DNA from: Nitrospirales bacterium
GTDB lineage: Bacteria; Nitrospirota; Nitrospiria; Nitrospirales; UBA2166
DNA length: 7,232 bases
Assembly (NCBI GenBank): GCA_029261375.1
Contig: JAJDBL010000166.1
Coordinates: 1 to 7,232 of the forward strand
Direction of reading: 5' to 3'
Shown piece after piece: positions 1 to 6,476 of this stretch. Made by a program: the position numbers and the translations under genes. Below the pieces are notes generated by a model. It searched no databases and was not told the DNA's origin. It saw only the letters and a program-made list of their open reading frames with translations. The number at the start of each line of letters is the position of its first letter. The stretch's first letter is position 1.

Positions 1-9
1 GCCACTGTC

Positions 10-1137
10 CTACGCCCAGTGATCAAGAAATGCGCTGTTGTAAATCACCAGCTTGCTGTCCTCAGCACCCACGGCTCCACACTCCATGTCTGCCTTGTTT
101 TTTGCGAACGCGGTCCCACTGATCGTCACGTCCGCATTGCGAAAATACGCTGCGCCACCACGGACTTTAACCGGGCCTCGCCCTTGCACCTCTCCATGCC
201 CAAAGGCAAGAAACAGCGTCTTATTGTCCGTAAACGAGGAATCTTCAATGGTGACGGTCGAGTCAGCTGCATATAACGCACCGCCTCTGCCTACCGTCTC
301 GTTCTGATCGAACACGACGTTTTTGACCGCAAGGGTCGATGCCGTGACAAATAACCCTGCGCCGTTCGCATCAGATCGATTCCCCATGAACCTTGTGTCT
401 GTAATTGACACGGTCGAATCGTGCGCAAACATCCCAGCTCCTTGGCCAGCAACATGGTTATCGATAATATCGGTGCGTTCGATTGTGACAGTTGCAGAGT
501 GTGCAAGCACCCCACTCCCAAATGCCTGCGAATTGGAATTACTCTGGAGCAGACTATCGCGAATGGTGACGGTTGCGTTCTTGACTCTTACAGCACTTGC
601 AGCATTCTTGTGAATCACAACATTACTGAGCAACAGTTCGGTGTTGTGAACCTCAATGACGCCGACCTTTCCAGATCCTCCACCCAGTTCGATCACTGCA
701 AACTCTAGGATTGACCCGCTCGCATACCCGCCATTTGCGTCAAGTTTTGTTCCAACACTCGTCTCCGTAAATTTGATGCTGGCCCAATCCCCTTGAAACG
801 GCTTACGCGCGTCGGAGGTAAAAATGACTGGTTTCCCTTCCGTGCCCCTGGCGATCAGTTGCCCTTCAATGAACATTCCAGGCCGTCCCTTTCGCGACGA
901 TTTTTTGAATCGGACTTGCACGCCAGGTTCGACGATCAGCGTGGTTCCCTCGGTGATGGTTGCTGGGCACGTGACAAGAATAGGGCTTTGTTCAGCCGTC
1001 CACGTCATATCCTCCGTGAGGTCACCACATACTTTGATCAGCGCCTTCTCTTCGGCAGAGACAGCGGGAACGACGATCAAACCAATAACCACTCCCATAA
1101 TCGTTGCCCATAGGCATGACGATCGAATACTTCGCAT
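10..1137 (-). CDS. Secreted right-handed beta-helix repeat protein (Pmp-like GGA/FxxN repeats)
   Basis: This is a 375-residue protein of unknown specific function. The N-terminus has a basic start (MRSIRSS), a hydrophobic stretch at about 8-26 and an AVSA|EE signal peptidase I site after residue 28, so export by Sec is expected. Residues 60-120 (a VEPGVQVRF strand, then an IEGQLIARGTEGKPVIFTS-like turn and GDWASI) match the cap region seen in many bacterial beta-helix proteins. Residues 207-373 contain six repeats of about 21 residues, each opening with GGA/GAG-like residues and four ending in FxxN (FMGN, FDQN, FTDN, FAKN), on a 26-residue period. These resemble chlamydial Pmp repeats. There is no C-terminal autotransporter barrel and no membrane anchor: the chain stops just after the last repeat. 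Cysteines in the mature part are C37, C57 and C353. The start is supported by AGGAGGA 5 bases upstream. It is divergent from the FGE-like gene. A periplasmic or surface carbohydrate-binding or structural role is possible but unproven. Confidence 0.88.
   Translation of the reverse strand: MRSIRSSCLWATIMGVVIGLIVVPAVSAEEKALIKVCGDLTEDMTWTAEQSPILVTCPATITEGTTLIVEPGVQVRFKKSSRKGRPGMFIEGQLIARGTEGKPVIFTSDARKPFQGDWASIKFTETSVGTKLDANGGYASGSILEFAVIELGGGSGKVGVIEVHNTELLLSNVVIHKNAASAVRVKNATVTIRDSLLQSNSNSQAFGSGVLAHSATVTIERTDIIDNHVAGQGAGMFAHDSTVSITDTRFMGNRSDANGAGLFVTASTLAVKNVVFDQNETVGRGGALYAADSTVTIEDSSFTDNKTLFLAFGHGEVQGRGPVKVRGGAAYFRNADVTISGTAFAKNKADMECGAVGAEDSKLVIYNSAFLDHWA
19..519 (-). repeat. Six protein-level beta-helix coils, 26-residue period
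   Basis: The repeats begin at residues 207, 233, 259, 285, 327 and 353. Each has the pattern G-G/A-x-hydrophobic-x4-[ST]-x-V-x-[IV]-x3-x-[FI]-x-x-N. Spacing is exactly 26 residues except between repeats 4 and 5, where it is 42 because of a 16-residue insertion that includes GHGEVQGRG. An earlier, degenerate coil is visible at about 182-200. The last copy is the most divergent (CGAV at the start, FLDH at the end), as expected for a terminal coil. Confidence 0.8.
1054..1137 (-). other. Sec signal peptide of the beta-helix protein
   Basis: Residues 1-28 show a positively charged n-region with two arginines, a hydrophobic core rich in V, I, L and G, and a small-x-small cleavage motif (V-S-A) before EEK. 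There is no lipobox cysteine at the cleavage site, so signal peptidase I rather than lipoprotein processing is expected. Confidence 0.8.
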
Positions 1138-1142
1138 TGAAA

Positions 1143-1149
1143 TCCTCCT
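1143..1149 (-). promoter_or_regulatory. Strong ribosome binding site of the beta-helix gene
   Basis: On the minus strand this reads AGGAGGA and sits 5 bases before the ATG at 1137. It fixes the start and is a much better Shine-Dalgarno match than those of most other genes in the window. Confidence 0.85.
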
Positions 1150-1176
1150 AACAGATAATATTGATTTTGCTATGAT
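1148..1176 (+). promoter_or_regulatory. Possible sigma70-type promoter for the FGE-like gene
   Basis: A TATGAT -10-like box (1171-1176) lies 17 bases after a weaker CTAACA -35-like box (1148-1153). The -10 box shares five bases with the minus-strand candidate, so the two divergent promoters would compete for the same site. The call rests on hexamer matches alone. Confidence 0.3.
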
Positions 1177-1198
1177 ATTAGATTGGTTTTGGTGCCAA
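1172..1198 (-). promoter_or_regulatory. Possible sigma70-type promoter for the beta-helix gene
   Basis: On the minus strand a TTGGCA -35-like box (1193-1198) and a TATCAT -10-like box (1172-1177) are separated by 15 bases, a short spacer. Each hexamer matches the consensus at five of six positions. It would give a leader of about 25-30 bases with the ribosome binding site inside it. It overlaps the candidate forward promoter. Confidence 0.35.
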
Positions 1199-1226
1199 GA
1201 ACCGTGAATTATCCCACAGCATACAC

Positions 1227-2129
1227 ATGGATAACAAGAAACAGAACATCCTCATTATAAGCTCGATCACGTTCGTCGTCCTTTGCGCCATTTTGATGGT
1301 CGTGTTCCTGGTGCTGGAAGCCAACAAACTGGACAGGGTGAGCACACTTGTCGTCCACGCGAAGCAGAACTCGGAACCGAAGACAGTCAAAGACTACAGC
1401 GAATTCCAGACGATGATCGGGGACGACGACAGAATCATGGTCCTTATTCCACCTGGTTTCTTTCAGATGGGCAGTGACAACGGCGATCCGGACGAGGCGC
1501 CACAGCACCCGGTATTTCTCTCTGGCTTCTATATCGATCAATCAGAGGTCACGAATGCTTCATATTCACGATTCTTGAAAGCGACAGGCTACTCAAAACC
1601 ATTTGTTCCGGTGTTCGACGACGATCCTGCTAAATTGTTACATCCAGAGCAAACCGCGGTAGGAATGACCTGGGATAGCGCGGCCGGTTACTGCCTCTGG
1701 GCGGGAAAGCGCTTACCCACAGAAGCCGAATGGGAAAAGGCCGCCCGTGGAGAAACCCGTCGGGTATGGCCCTGGGGTGACACATTCTCAGATCAGAGTG
1801 CCAATATAAAAGGCGAATTTGACGGATACATCTACACCGCTCCACCTGGCCAATTCGAATCTGGACGAAGTCCTTACGGTATTTACGATATGGCCGGCAA
1901 TGGCGCGGAATGGGTTGAAGATTGGTATGACGAGCAAGCGTACGCGTCTGCGCCAGTCCAGAACCCGAAAGGGCCTGAAGTGGGCAAACACCGCGTTGTC
2001 CGAGGTGGCTCGTGGGCTGAATCTGCCGTCAACGTGCGAACGGCCAAACGTTTTGCAGCACGACAGGGCCGAGCGGACAGCATCATAGGGTTTCGCTGTG
2101 CCAAAGATGCTGTATCGGCTGAAGGCTGA
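1227..2129 (+). CDS. Membrane-anchored formylglycine-generating enzyme-like (SUMF1/PvdO/EgtB fold) protein without catalytic cysteines
   Basis: This is a 300-residue protein. Residues 1-7 are polar with two lysines. Residues 8-30 form one transmembrane helix, so the rest should lie in the periplasm. Residues 70-294 form an FGE-sulfatase domain: IPPGFFQMGS (74-83), DEAPQHPV (89-96), FYIDQSEVTN (101-110), KRLPTEAEWEKAARG (161-175), YGIYDMAGNGAEWVEDWY (217-234), RVVRGGSW (256-263) and GFRC (288-291). In true oxygen-dependent FGE the segment after GGS carries a Cys-x4-Cys pair. Here the matching positions are E265 and V270, and the only cysteines are C20, C156 and C291, so it is unlikely to convert cysteine to formylglycine. 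There is no DinB domain, which argues against EgtB. The ATG at 1227 is chosen because the membrane helix follows at once and a stop lies in frame at 1179. No clear Shine-Dalgarno is visible. The TGA stop falls inside a heptamer repeat. Fold assignment is firm; function is unknown. Confidence 0.9.
   Translation: MDNKKQNILIISSITFVVLCAILMVVFLVLEANKLDRVSTLVVHAKQNSEPKTVKDYSEFQTMIGDDDRIMVLIPPGFFQMGSDNGDPDEAPQHPVFLSGFYIDQSEVTNASYSRFLKATGYSKPFVPVFDDDPAKLLHPEQTAVGMTWDSAAGYCLWAGKRLPTEAEWEKAARGETRRVWPWGDTFSDQSANIKGEFDGYIYTAPPGQFESGRSPYGIYDMAGNGAEWVEDWYDEQAYASAPVQNPKGPEVGKHRVVRGGSWAESAVNVRTAKRFAARQGRADSIIGFRCAKDAVSAEG
1248..1316 (+). other. N-terminal transmembrane anchor of the FGE-like protein
   Basis: Residues 8-30 are almost all I, L, V, F, A, S, T, C or M, with no charge. 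Lysines at 4 and 5 precede it, which predicts an N-in orientation. There is no signal peptidase site directly after the helix, so an uncleaved signal anchor is more likely than a cleaved signal peptide. Confidence 0.75.
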
Positions 2130-2158
2130 AGGCTGAAGGCTGAAGGCTGAAGGCTGAA
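2117..2158 (+). repeat. Tandem heptamer repeat, six perfect GGCTGAA copies
   Basis: Six uninterrupted copies of GGCTGAA run across the 3' end of the FGE-like gene, followed by GGG. The first copy and part of the second are coding (A-E-G), and the TGA of the second copy is the stop codon. Seven is not a multiple of three, so the array carries a TGA in every forward frame. Gain or loss of copies leaves the protein end unchanged as long as two copies remain. Confidence 0.97.
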
Positions 2159-2236
2159 GGGAAAAGTGGTATTTCAGCTTCCAGAAAGACAATAGCCCAG
2201 TACAGACTGAGGTAACGAATGGCTTGTTGGCGTTCA

Positions 2237-2255
2237 CAAAGCATTAGCGGCTTTG
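2237..2255 (+). other. Weak hairpin after the FGE-like gene
   Basis: CAAAGC and GCTTTG form a 6-bp stem with a 7-base loop (ATTAGCG). No T-run follows, so it is not a classical intrinsic terminator. It might stop or stabilise the upstream transcript, or be chance. Confidence 0.25.
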
Positions 2256-2322
2256 ACCCACAGCCTAAACACCTTATCCCTCATAATTTCTTAATGATTC
2301 CGGCATTTTACGCACTTTCAAG

Positions 2323-2351
2323 TTGCGACCATGAGGTGGTTTACCTATAAT
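2323..2351 (+). promoter_or_regulatory. Sigma70-type promoter of the glyQ-glyS-cysM-ppdK operon
   Basis: A perfect TATAAT -10 box (2346-2351) is preceded at the ideal 17-base spacing by TTGCGA (2323-2328), which matches the TTGACA -35 consensus at four positions. The transcript would start near 2358, giving a leader of about 55 bases. That is too short for a T-box riboswitch, so glycine-tRNA sensing by that route is not expected here. Confidence 0.65.
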
Positions 2352-2372
2352 ATTGCGCGCTCTGGAGCCATA

Positions 2373-2402
2373 ATGTCATCACTCACACAACCAGCGAGCT
2401 GA
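2373..2402 (+). CDS. Possible 9-residue leader ORF before glyQ
   Basis: ATG at 2373 is preceded by GGAG (2364-2367) at a 5-base gap and encodes MSSLTQPAS before TGA at 2400-2402. The stop is 10 bases before the glyQ ATG, which has no clear Shine-Dalgarno of its own. Ribosomes ending here could restart at glyQ. The peptide has no glycine codons, so it does not look like a glycine attenuator. It may be chance. Confidence 0.25.
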   Translation: MSSLTQPAS

Positions 2403-2412
2403 CAACTGCCTT

Positions 2413-3330
2413 ATGCCCACATTGTCCTTCCAGGACATTAAGTTATCTCTTCATCGCTTTTGGGCTGACCATGGATGCATCATCCTTCAGCCCTATGATC
2501 TGGAAGTCGGTGCCGGTACCTTTCATCCAGCAACGTTTCTGAGATCATTGGGTCCTGAGCCCTGGAGTGCAGCCTATGTGCAACCATGCCGACGCCCCGC
2601 GGACGGACGATACGGGGAGAATCCGAACCGGCTTCAACATTACTACCAGTACCAAGTCATACTGAAACCGTGCCCTGATGACGCACAAGCCCTCTATTTG
2701 AAAAGCCTCACCAGCCTAGGCCTCGATCCTCAACAACACGATATTCGTTTTGTGCATGATGACTGGGAATCTCCAACCCTCGGCGCATGGGGGCTCGGAT
2801 GGGAGGTCAGACTGGACGGCATGGAAATCACACAATTCACGTATTTCCAGGAAGTCGGAGGCATCGCCTTGGACCCAATCCCCGTTGAATTTACCTATGG
2901 AATCGAGCGAATCGCCATGTACCTCCAGCGAGTGGACAGTGTGTACGACATCATATGGGCAGATGGCGTCACATATGGAGATATCCATCATGATTCCGAA
3001 GTGCAGTTCTCAACGTACAATTTTGATGATGCTGATGTTGAGATGCTCACCGACCGGTTCCGCACGACCGAACACGAAGCACAACGCCTTCTCGTCAGCG
3101 GATTGACCCTTCCGGCATACGACTGGTGCATGAAAGCGTCGCATATCTTCAACCTGTTGGATGCGCGTGGCGCAATAAGCGTGACCGAGCGGGTGGGATA
3201 CATTGCCCGTGTCCGCACATTAGCCCGAGGATGTGCAGAAGGATACTTGAGCGACCGCGAAGCCAAAGGGTTTCCTCTCTGCAAGACACACCAAGACGCT
3301 GACTCAGCACCCGCGATCCAGAACCAATGA
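2413..3330 (+). CDS. glyQ: Glycyl-tRNA synthetase alpha subunit
   Basis: This is the catalytic subunit of the bacterial alpha2beta2 glycyl-tRNA synthetase (class II). It activates glycine with ATP and, with GlyS, charges tRNA-Gly in the cytoplasm. At 305 residues it is close to the 303 of E. coli GlyQ. Conserved segments are [20 protein letters not shown] (25-44), [20 protein letters not shown] (47-66), followed by [15 protein letters not shown] (67-81, the class II motif 2 region), [12 protein letters not shown] (121-132), [14 protein letters not shown] (137-150), [10 protein letters not shown] (161-170, motif 3 region) and [15 protein letters not shown] (246-260). The tail after CKTHQ (290-294) is slightly longer and polar. 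The ATG at 2413 gives the usual N-terminus ([14 protein letters not shown]), although no strong Shine-Dalgarno precedes it. Its TGA overlaps the glyS ATG by 4 bases, consistent with translational coupling and equal subunit amounts. Confidence 0.98.
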   Translation: MPTLSFQDIKLSLHRFWADHGCIILQPYDLEVGAGTFHPATFLRSLGPEPWSAAYVQPCRRPADGRYGENPNRLQHYYQYQVILKPCPDDAQALYLKSLTSLGLDPQQHDIRFVHDDWESPTLGAWGLGWEVRLDGMEITQFTYFQEVGGIALDPIPVEFTYGIERIAMYLQRVDSVYDIIWADGVTYGDIHHDSEVQFSTYNFDDADVEMLTDRFRTTEHEAQRLLVSGLTLPAYDWCMKASHIFNLLDARGAISVTERVGYIARVRTLARGCAEGYLSDREAKGFPLCKTHQDADSAPAIQNQ

Positions 3331-5429
3331 CCAAGGAGCTGCTGCTTGAAGTTGGGACAGAGGAACTCCCTGCAAAGTTCATTGACCCCATCCTGGAACA
3401 AATGAAAACCGGCGCGGCAGCCCTTTTTCGTGAGCAACGTGTCGAATATGATGCCATTCGTGCATTTGCTACACCACGACGATTAACGCTCTCTATTCCA
3501 GCATTAAGCACACAACAAACGCGACAAAACGAAGAAACATTAGGCCCCCCACGGAAAGCGGCATACGACGAACAAGGAAAGCCAAGTAAGGCCGCTATCG
3601 GGTTCGCCACAGCTCAGGGCGTGCCTGTCAGTGCGCTTGTCGTTCGTCAGACACCGAAGGGCGAGTACGTTGCCGCACTGAAACGCCAGAAAGGGCGCGC
3701 CACGTCTTCCCTGTTACCGGATCTCTTGGGAAACTATCTCGAATCCTTTTCGTTCCCGAAGGCCATGCGATGGAATTCAAGTGGTGTCAGGTTTGGACGT
3801 CCTATCCGATGGATCTTGTCTCTCTATGGGGGCAAACTCGTTCCGTTTTCCTATGCAGGCATTCAAGCAGGAACGGCAACCTTCGGACACCGCTTTATGA
3901 CGCCGGATCTGACCAAGAAACACCCCAAGGGTATAAAGGTTAAAGACTTCGAATCATATACCGCCACGTTAGAGCACCACGGTGTCCTTGTGGATCAGCA
4001 ACGACGCCGCGACACGATTCGCGAGGAGATCACTGCCCTGGCAACCACGCAGGGAGGCACGCTTGAATATGATGAGTCGCTTCTCTCGGAAGCCATCTAT
4101 TCCGTAGAGTGGCCTCATGCGCTTGGGGCGGAATTTGATCCAGAGTATCTGACACTTCCCAAGGCAATCATCGTCACGGCGATGCAGGAACACCAGGGGT
4201 TTTTCTCCATGGTTTCTAAAGACCATGCCCTGTTGCCACACTTCATCACCGTATGCAATGTCGCCTATTCAGATATGGGAGAGATCAAGCGCGGAAATCA
4301 GCGAGTCCTCGCCGCGCGGCTCGCAGATGCAAAGTTCTACTTCCAAGACGACAGAAAAACTTCTCTGGAAGCCAAACAGCACAAACTCCATACCGTCACC
4401 TTTCAACAACGGCTAGGGTCCCTTCACGAAAAATTGGAAAGAGTCGTCTCCCTCGCGGGATATCTCGCAACACAGTGGGATCCATCCGCCGAACAGACAT
4501 CTCGACGGGCAGCACAACTCTGCAAGATCGATCTTGTCACCGGCGTCGTCGGAGAGTTTCCAAGCTTACAGGGAACGATAGGGTGTGAGTACGCCACACT
4601 CGATGGCGAGCCAACAATCGTTGCCAAGGCCATCGCTGAGCATTATCTCCCCCGTTTTGCGGGAGACGCGCTTCCAAAAACCCTCCCGGGAACGATCGTA
4701 TCAATCGCTGACCGAATCGACACCATTGTCGGCTACTTTATCGTGGGACATGCGCCAACAGGATCCCAGGATCCCTACGGGTTGCGACGGCAAGCTCAAG
4801 GGGTGTTACAGATCTTACTATCTGGAGCCTCCTCTCTCGACCTACGAAATCTCGTCCAAAAGGGGCTAGAAGCGTTCGAGGCAACACTAGAGTTTGATCC
4901 GGCCAAGATAACCCTCGACGTGATGACCTTTTTCAAACAGCGCATGGAATCCACATGTGAAAGCCAGGGATATCGTTACGATCTCGTACGGGCAGTCCTG
5001 GAACGTGACGGGTTCGTCAATCCCCTTGATGCCATGCAGCGCGTCATGGCACTCCAGAACGTGGCAGGAGATGCAACATTTGTGGAACTCATTGGCGCGT
5101 GCAAGAGGATCATCAACATCCTTCCCAAGGCTCCCCCGACGTCTGTGTCGGAAGCCTTGTTTGCGCTCGATGCCGAACGCGCCCTGTATCAGCAGTTGCA
5201 TCACGATCACAGTCAGTTGATCGCATCTCTCGCTGCCCACAAATATGCAGAAGCTCTTACGCTGCTGCGGGGATTCAAAGAGCCGATCGATCGTTTTTTC
5301 GTCGATGTGCTCGTGATGGCAAAAGATCCCGCTGTTCGCGACAACCGTCTTGCGCTCCTCTATCAACTGCACGCAGTCTTTCATCAGGTTGCGGATTTTT
5401 CCAAAGTCGTCGTGGAGACCGATCATTAA
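3327..5429 (+). CDS. glyS: Glycyl-tRNA synthetase beta subunit
   Basis: This is the tRNA-binding partner of GlyQ in the alpha2beta2 enzyme. At 700 residues it is close to the 689 of E. coli GlyS. The N-terminus ([19 protein letters not shown], 5-23) is the family hallmark. Further conserved blocks are FATPRRL (47-53), FPKAMRW (143-149), [14 protein letters not shown] (156-169), TFGHRFM (185-191), SVEWP (259-263), [17 protein letters not shown] (277-293), [20 protein letters not shown] (323-342), [16 protein letters not shown] (408-423), [16 protein letters not shown] (435-450) and [20 protein letters not shown] (477-496). The HD-like middle domain and the C-terminal helical anticodon-binding (DALR-type) region, about 560-690, are both present, so the gene looks intact. 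The start lies in the ATGA overlap with glyQ and has no separate Shine-Dalgarno. Confidence 0.98.
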   Translation: MTKELLLEVGTEELPAKFIDPILEQMKTGAAALFREQRVEYDAIRAFATPRRLTLSIPALSTQQTRQNEETLGPPRKAAYDEQGKPSKAAIGFATAQGVPVSALVVRQTPKGEYVAALKRQKGRATSSLLPDLLGNYLESFSFPKAMRWNSSGVRFGRPIRWILSLYGGKLVPFSYAGIQAGTATFGHRFMTPDLTKKHPKGIKVKDFESYTATLEHHGVLVDQQRRRDTIREEITALATTQGGTLEYDESLLSEAIYSVEWPHALGAEFDPEYLTLPKAIIVTAMQEHQGFFSMVSKDHALLPHFITVCNVAYSDMGEIKRGNQRVLAARLADAKFYFQDDRKTSLEAKQHKLHTVTFQQRLGSLHEKLERVVSLAGYLATQWDPSAEQTSRRAAQLCKIDLVTGVVGEFPSLQGTIGCEYATLDGEPTIVAKAIAEHYLPRFAGDALPKTLPGTIVSIADRIDTIVGYFIVGHAPTGSQDPYGLRRQAQGVLQILLSGASSLDLRNLVQKGLEAFEATLEFDPAKITLDVMTFFKQRMESTCESQGYRYDLVRAVLERDGFVNPLDAMQRVMALQNVAGDATFVELIGACKRIINILPKAPPTSVSEALFALDAERALYQQLHHDHSQLIASLAAHKYAEALTLLRGFKEPIDRFFVDVLVMAKDPAVRDNRLALLYQLHAVFHQVADFSKVVVETDH

Positions 5430-6374
5430 TTGCTGTACTCAGACCTAACAGAAGCCATTGGGCACACGCCCATGATCGAACTTCGTCGGCTCAATCCCAA
5501 TCCCGCCGTACGAGTCTTTGCCAAACTTGAAGGATTCAACCCGACCGGAAGCCTTAAAGACCGTATCGTCAAATACATGATCGAACGAGCGGAGGCGTCT
5601 GGGGAGTTGATCCAAGGCAAGATTCTCCTCGAGCCCACGAGCGGGAACACTGGCATCTCACTCGGGATGTTCGCCAAGATCAAAGGCTACCAGCTCCGTG
5701 TCGTGATGCCAGATAACGTCAGCAAGGAACGACAGGAGCTCCTGCATGCGTTTGACGTCGAGGTGATTCTCAGTCCCGGCGCCGAAGGGACAAATGGCGC
5801 GATTCGGATGGCTCAGAGGATACTGAAAGAGGACGACCGACATTTCATGCTGGATCAGTACGGAAATCCCAATAACGTCCTCGCACATTATGAGACGACG
5901 GCTGTAGAGATTCTTGAGGATCTCAAAGACACCGTCGACACGATCGATCTTTTCATTGCTGGTCTTGGAACTGGAGGCACCCTTATGGGGGCCGGTCGGC
6001 GATTAAAGGAAGCGTTTCCTTCCATGCAAATTACCGCAGTCCAACCATACCCAAAAGGCGGATTGCAGGGACTGCGAAGCCTCATGGATGGCTACGTCCC
6101 ACCAATTTTTGATATGAGTCGCATCGACGTCAATGAAGTCGTCAAAGACGAAGATGCTTTCCGGATGGTAAAAAAGCTGGCTCAAGTCGAAGGCATTCTT
6201 GCCGGGATTTCGTCAGGCGCCGTGATTCATCGGGCCATTAAAGCCGCCGAACGCATGGAGCAAGGCGTGATTGTCACCGTTCTTCCCGATGGGGGATGGA
6301 AATACCTCAGCGAGCAAATATGGACAGACGATGCCAGTACCGTAAGCGAACGATTTACCGGTCCAATGTGGTAG
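5430..6374 (+). CDS. cysM: Cysteine synthase B-type PLP enzyme, possibly O-phosphoserine sulfhydrylase
   Basis: This 314-residue fold-type II PLP enzyme belongs to the cysteine synthase/cystathionine beta-synthase family and should make L-cysteine from an activated serine and a sulfur donor. Visible motifs are IGHTPMIEL (10-18), NPTGSLKDR with the PLP lysine K43, PTSGNTG (69-75), GLGTGGTLMG (178-187, phosphate loop), GISSGA (259-264) and PDGGWKYLS (286-294). Two points suggest the mycobacterial CysM type rather than CysK: the GLRSLMDGYVPPIFD segment (214-228), whose R216 aligns with the arginine that M. tuberculosis CysM uses to bind O-phosphoserine, and the GWKYLS motif. The start is a TTG that immediately follows the glyS TAA. 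The stop at 5427-5429 excludes anything upstream, and the next ATG (residue 15) would remove the conserved N-terminus. GGAG at 5414-5417 lies 12 bases before the start, a long spacing, so coupling to glyS is likely. Substrate assignment is inference; the family is certain. Confidence 0.93.
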   Translation: MLYSDLTEAIGHTPMIELRRLNPNPAVRVFAKLEGFNPTGSLKDRIVKYMIERAEASGELIQGKILLEPTSGNTGISLGMFAKIKGYQLRVVMPDNVSKERQELLHAFDVEVILSPGAEGTNGAIRMAQRILKEDDRHFMLDQYGNPNNVLAHYETTAVEILEDLKDTVDTIDLFIAGLGTGGTLMGAGRRLKEAFPSMQITAVQPYPKGGLQGLRSLMDGYVPPIFDMSRIDVNEVVKDEDAFRMVKKLAQVEGILAGISSGAVIHRAIKAAERMEQGVIVTVLPDGGWKYLSEQIWTDDASTVSERFTGPMW

Positions 6375-6382
6375 GGGGAGGA
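6374..6382 (+). promoter_or_regulatory. Strong ribosome binding site of ppdK
   Basis: The purine run GGGGGAGGA overlaps the last base of the cysM stop and ends 4 bases before the GTG at 6387. It decides the GTG start and suggests that ppdK is translated more independently than the genes before it. Confidence 0.8.
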
Positions 6383-6386
6383 TAAC

Positions 6387-6476
6387 GTGGCGGTAAAAAA
6401 GACGACAAAGAAGGCGGCGAAAGTAGCGAAGAAAACCGCAACGAAAACCAAGGGCAAGCCAACACCAGCCACGAAA
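6387..6476 (+). other. Histone H1-like Lys/Ala/Thr N-terminal extension of PPDK
   Basis: Residues 1-30 contain KK doublets at 4-5, 8-9 and 15-16, and further lysines at 12, 20, 22, 24 and 30, spaced by A, T, V, G and P. The composition resembles the disordered tails of bacterial H1-like proteins. The reading frame, the strong ribosome binding site and the lack of a better start near residue 31 support its being translated. Confidence 0.75.

Larger units (their letters stand above)
2130..2412. other. Intergenic region between the FGE-like gene and glyQ
   Basis: This 283-base stretch holds four and a half copies of the heptamer repeat, a weak hairpin near 2237-2255, a convincing promoter at 2323-2351 and a possible mini-ORF at 2373-2402. 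I see no tRNA, no T-box leader and no strong intrinsic terminator. The 2161-2235 part shows nothing I recognise. Confidence 0.7.

Noticed and set aside
1178..1198. TTGGCAC on the minus strand as a sigma54 -24 element
   Set aside because: No GC dinucleotide occurs at the required spacing for the -12 element, so the sigma54 pattern is not met.
1227..2129. FGE-like (C-type lectin fold) gene plus nearby repeat as the target of a diversity-generating retroelement
   Set aside because: No reverse transcriptase, no template repeat and no variable-repeat signature near the 3' end are present in the window. The heptamer array is a simple tandem repeat.
1788..2237. Minus-strand open frame of 149 codons crossing the heptamer repeat
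   Set aside because: Its start region is intergenic and its repeated QPSAFSL-like stretch is only the antisense reading of the GGCTGAA array. The rest is opposite the FGE-like gene.
2249..2265. GGCT...AGCC stem as an intrinsic terminator of the FGE-like gene
   Set aside because: The stem is only 4 bp with a 9-base loop and no T-run follows.
2334..2346. Palindrome AGGT-GGTTT-ACCT in the spacer of the glyQ promoter as an operator
   Set aside because: A 4-bp inverted repeat is too short to separate from chance, and a competing ACC/GGT pairing exists beside it.
4887..5426. Minus-strand open frame of 179 codons opposite the glyS 3' end
   Set aside because: It lies wholly within the conserved glyS coding region, has no ribosome binding site I could recognise and resembles no family. 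It is a shadow of the codon pattern.
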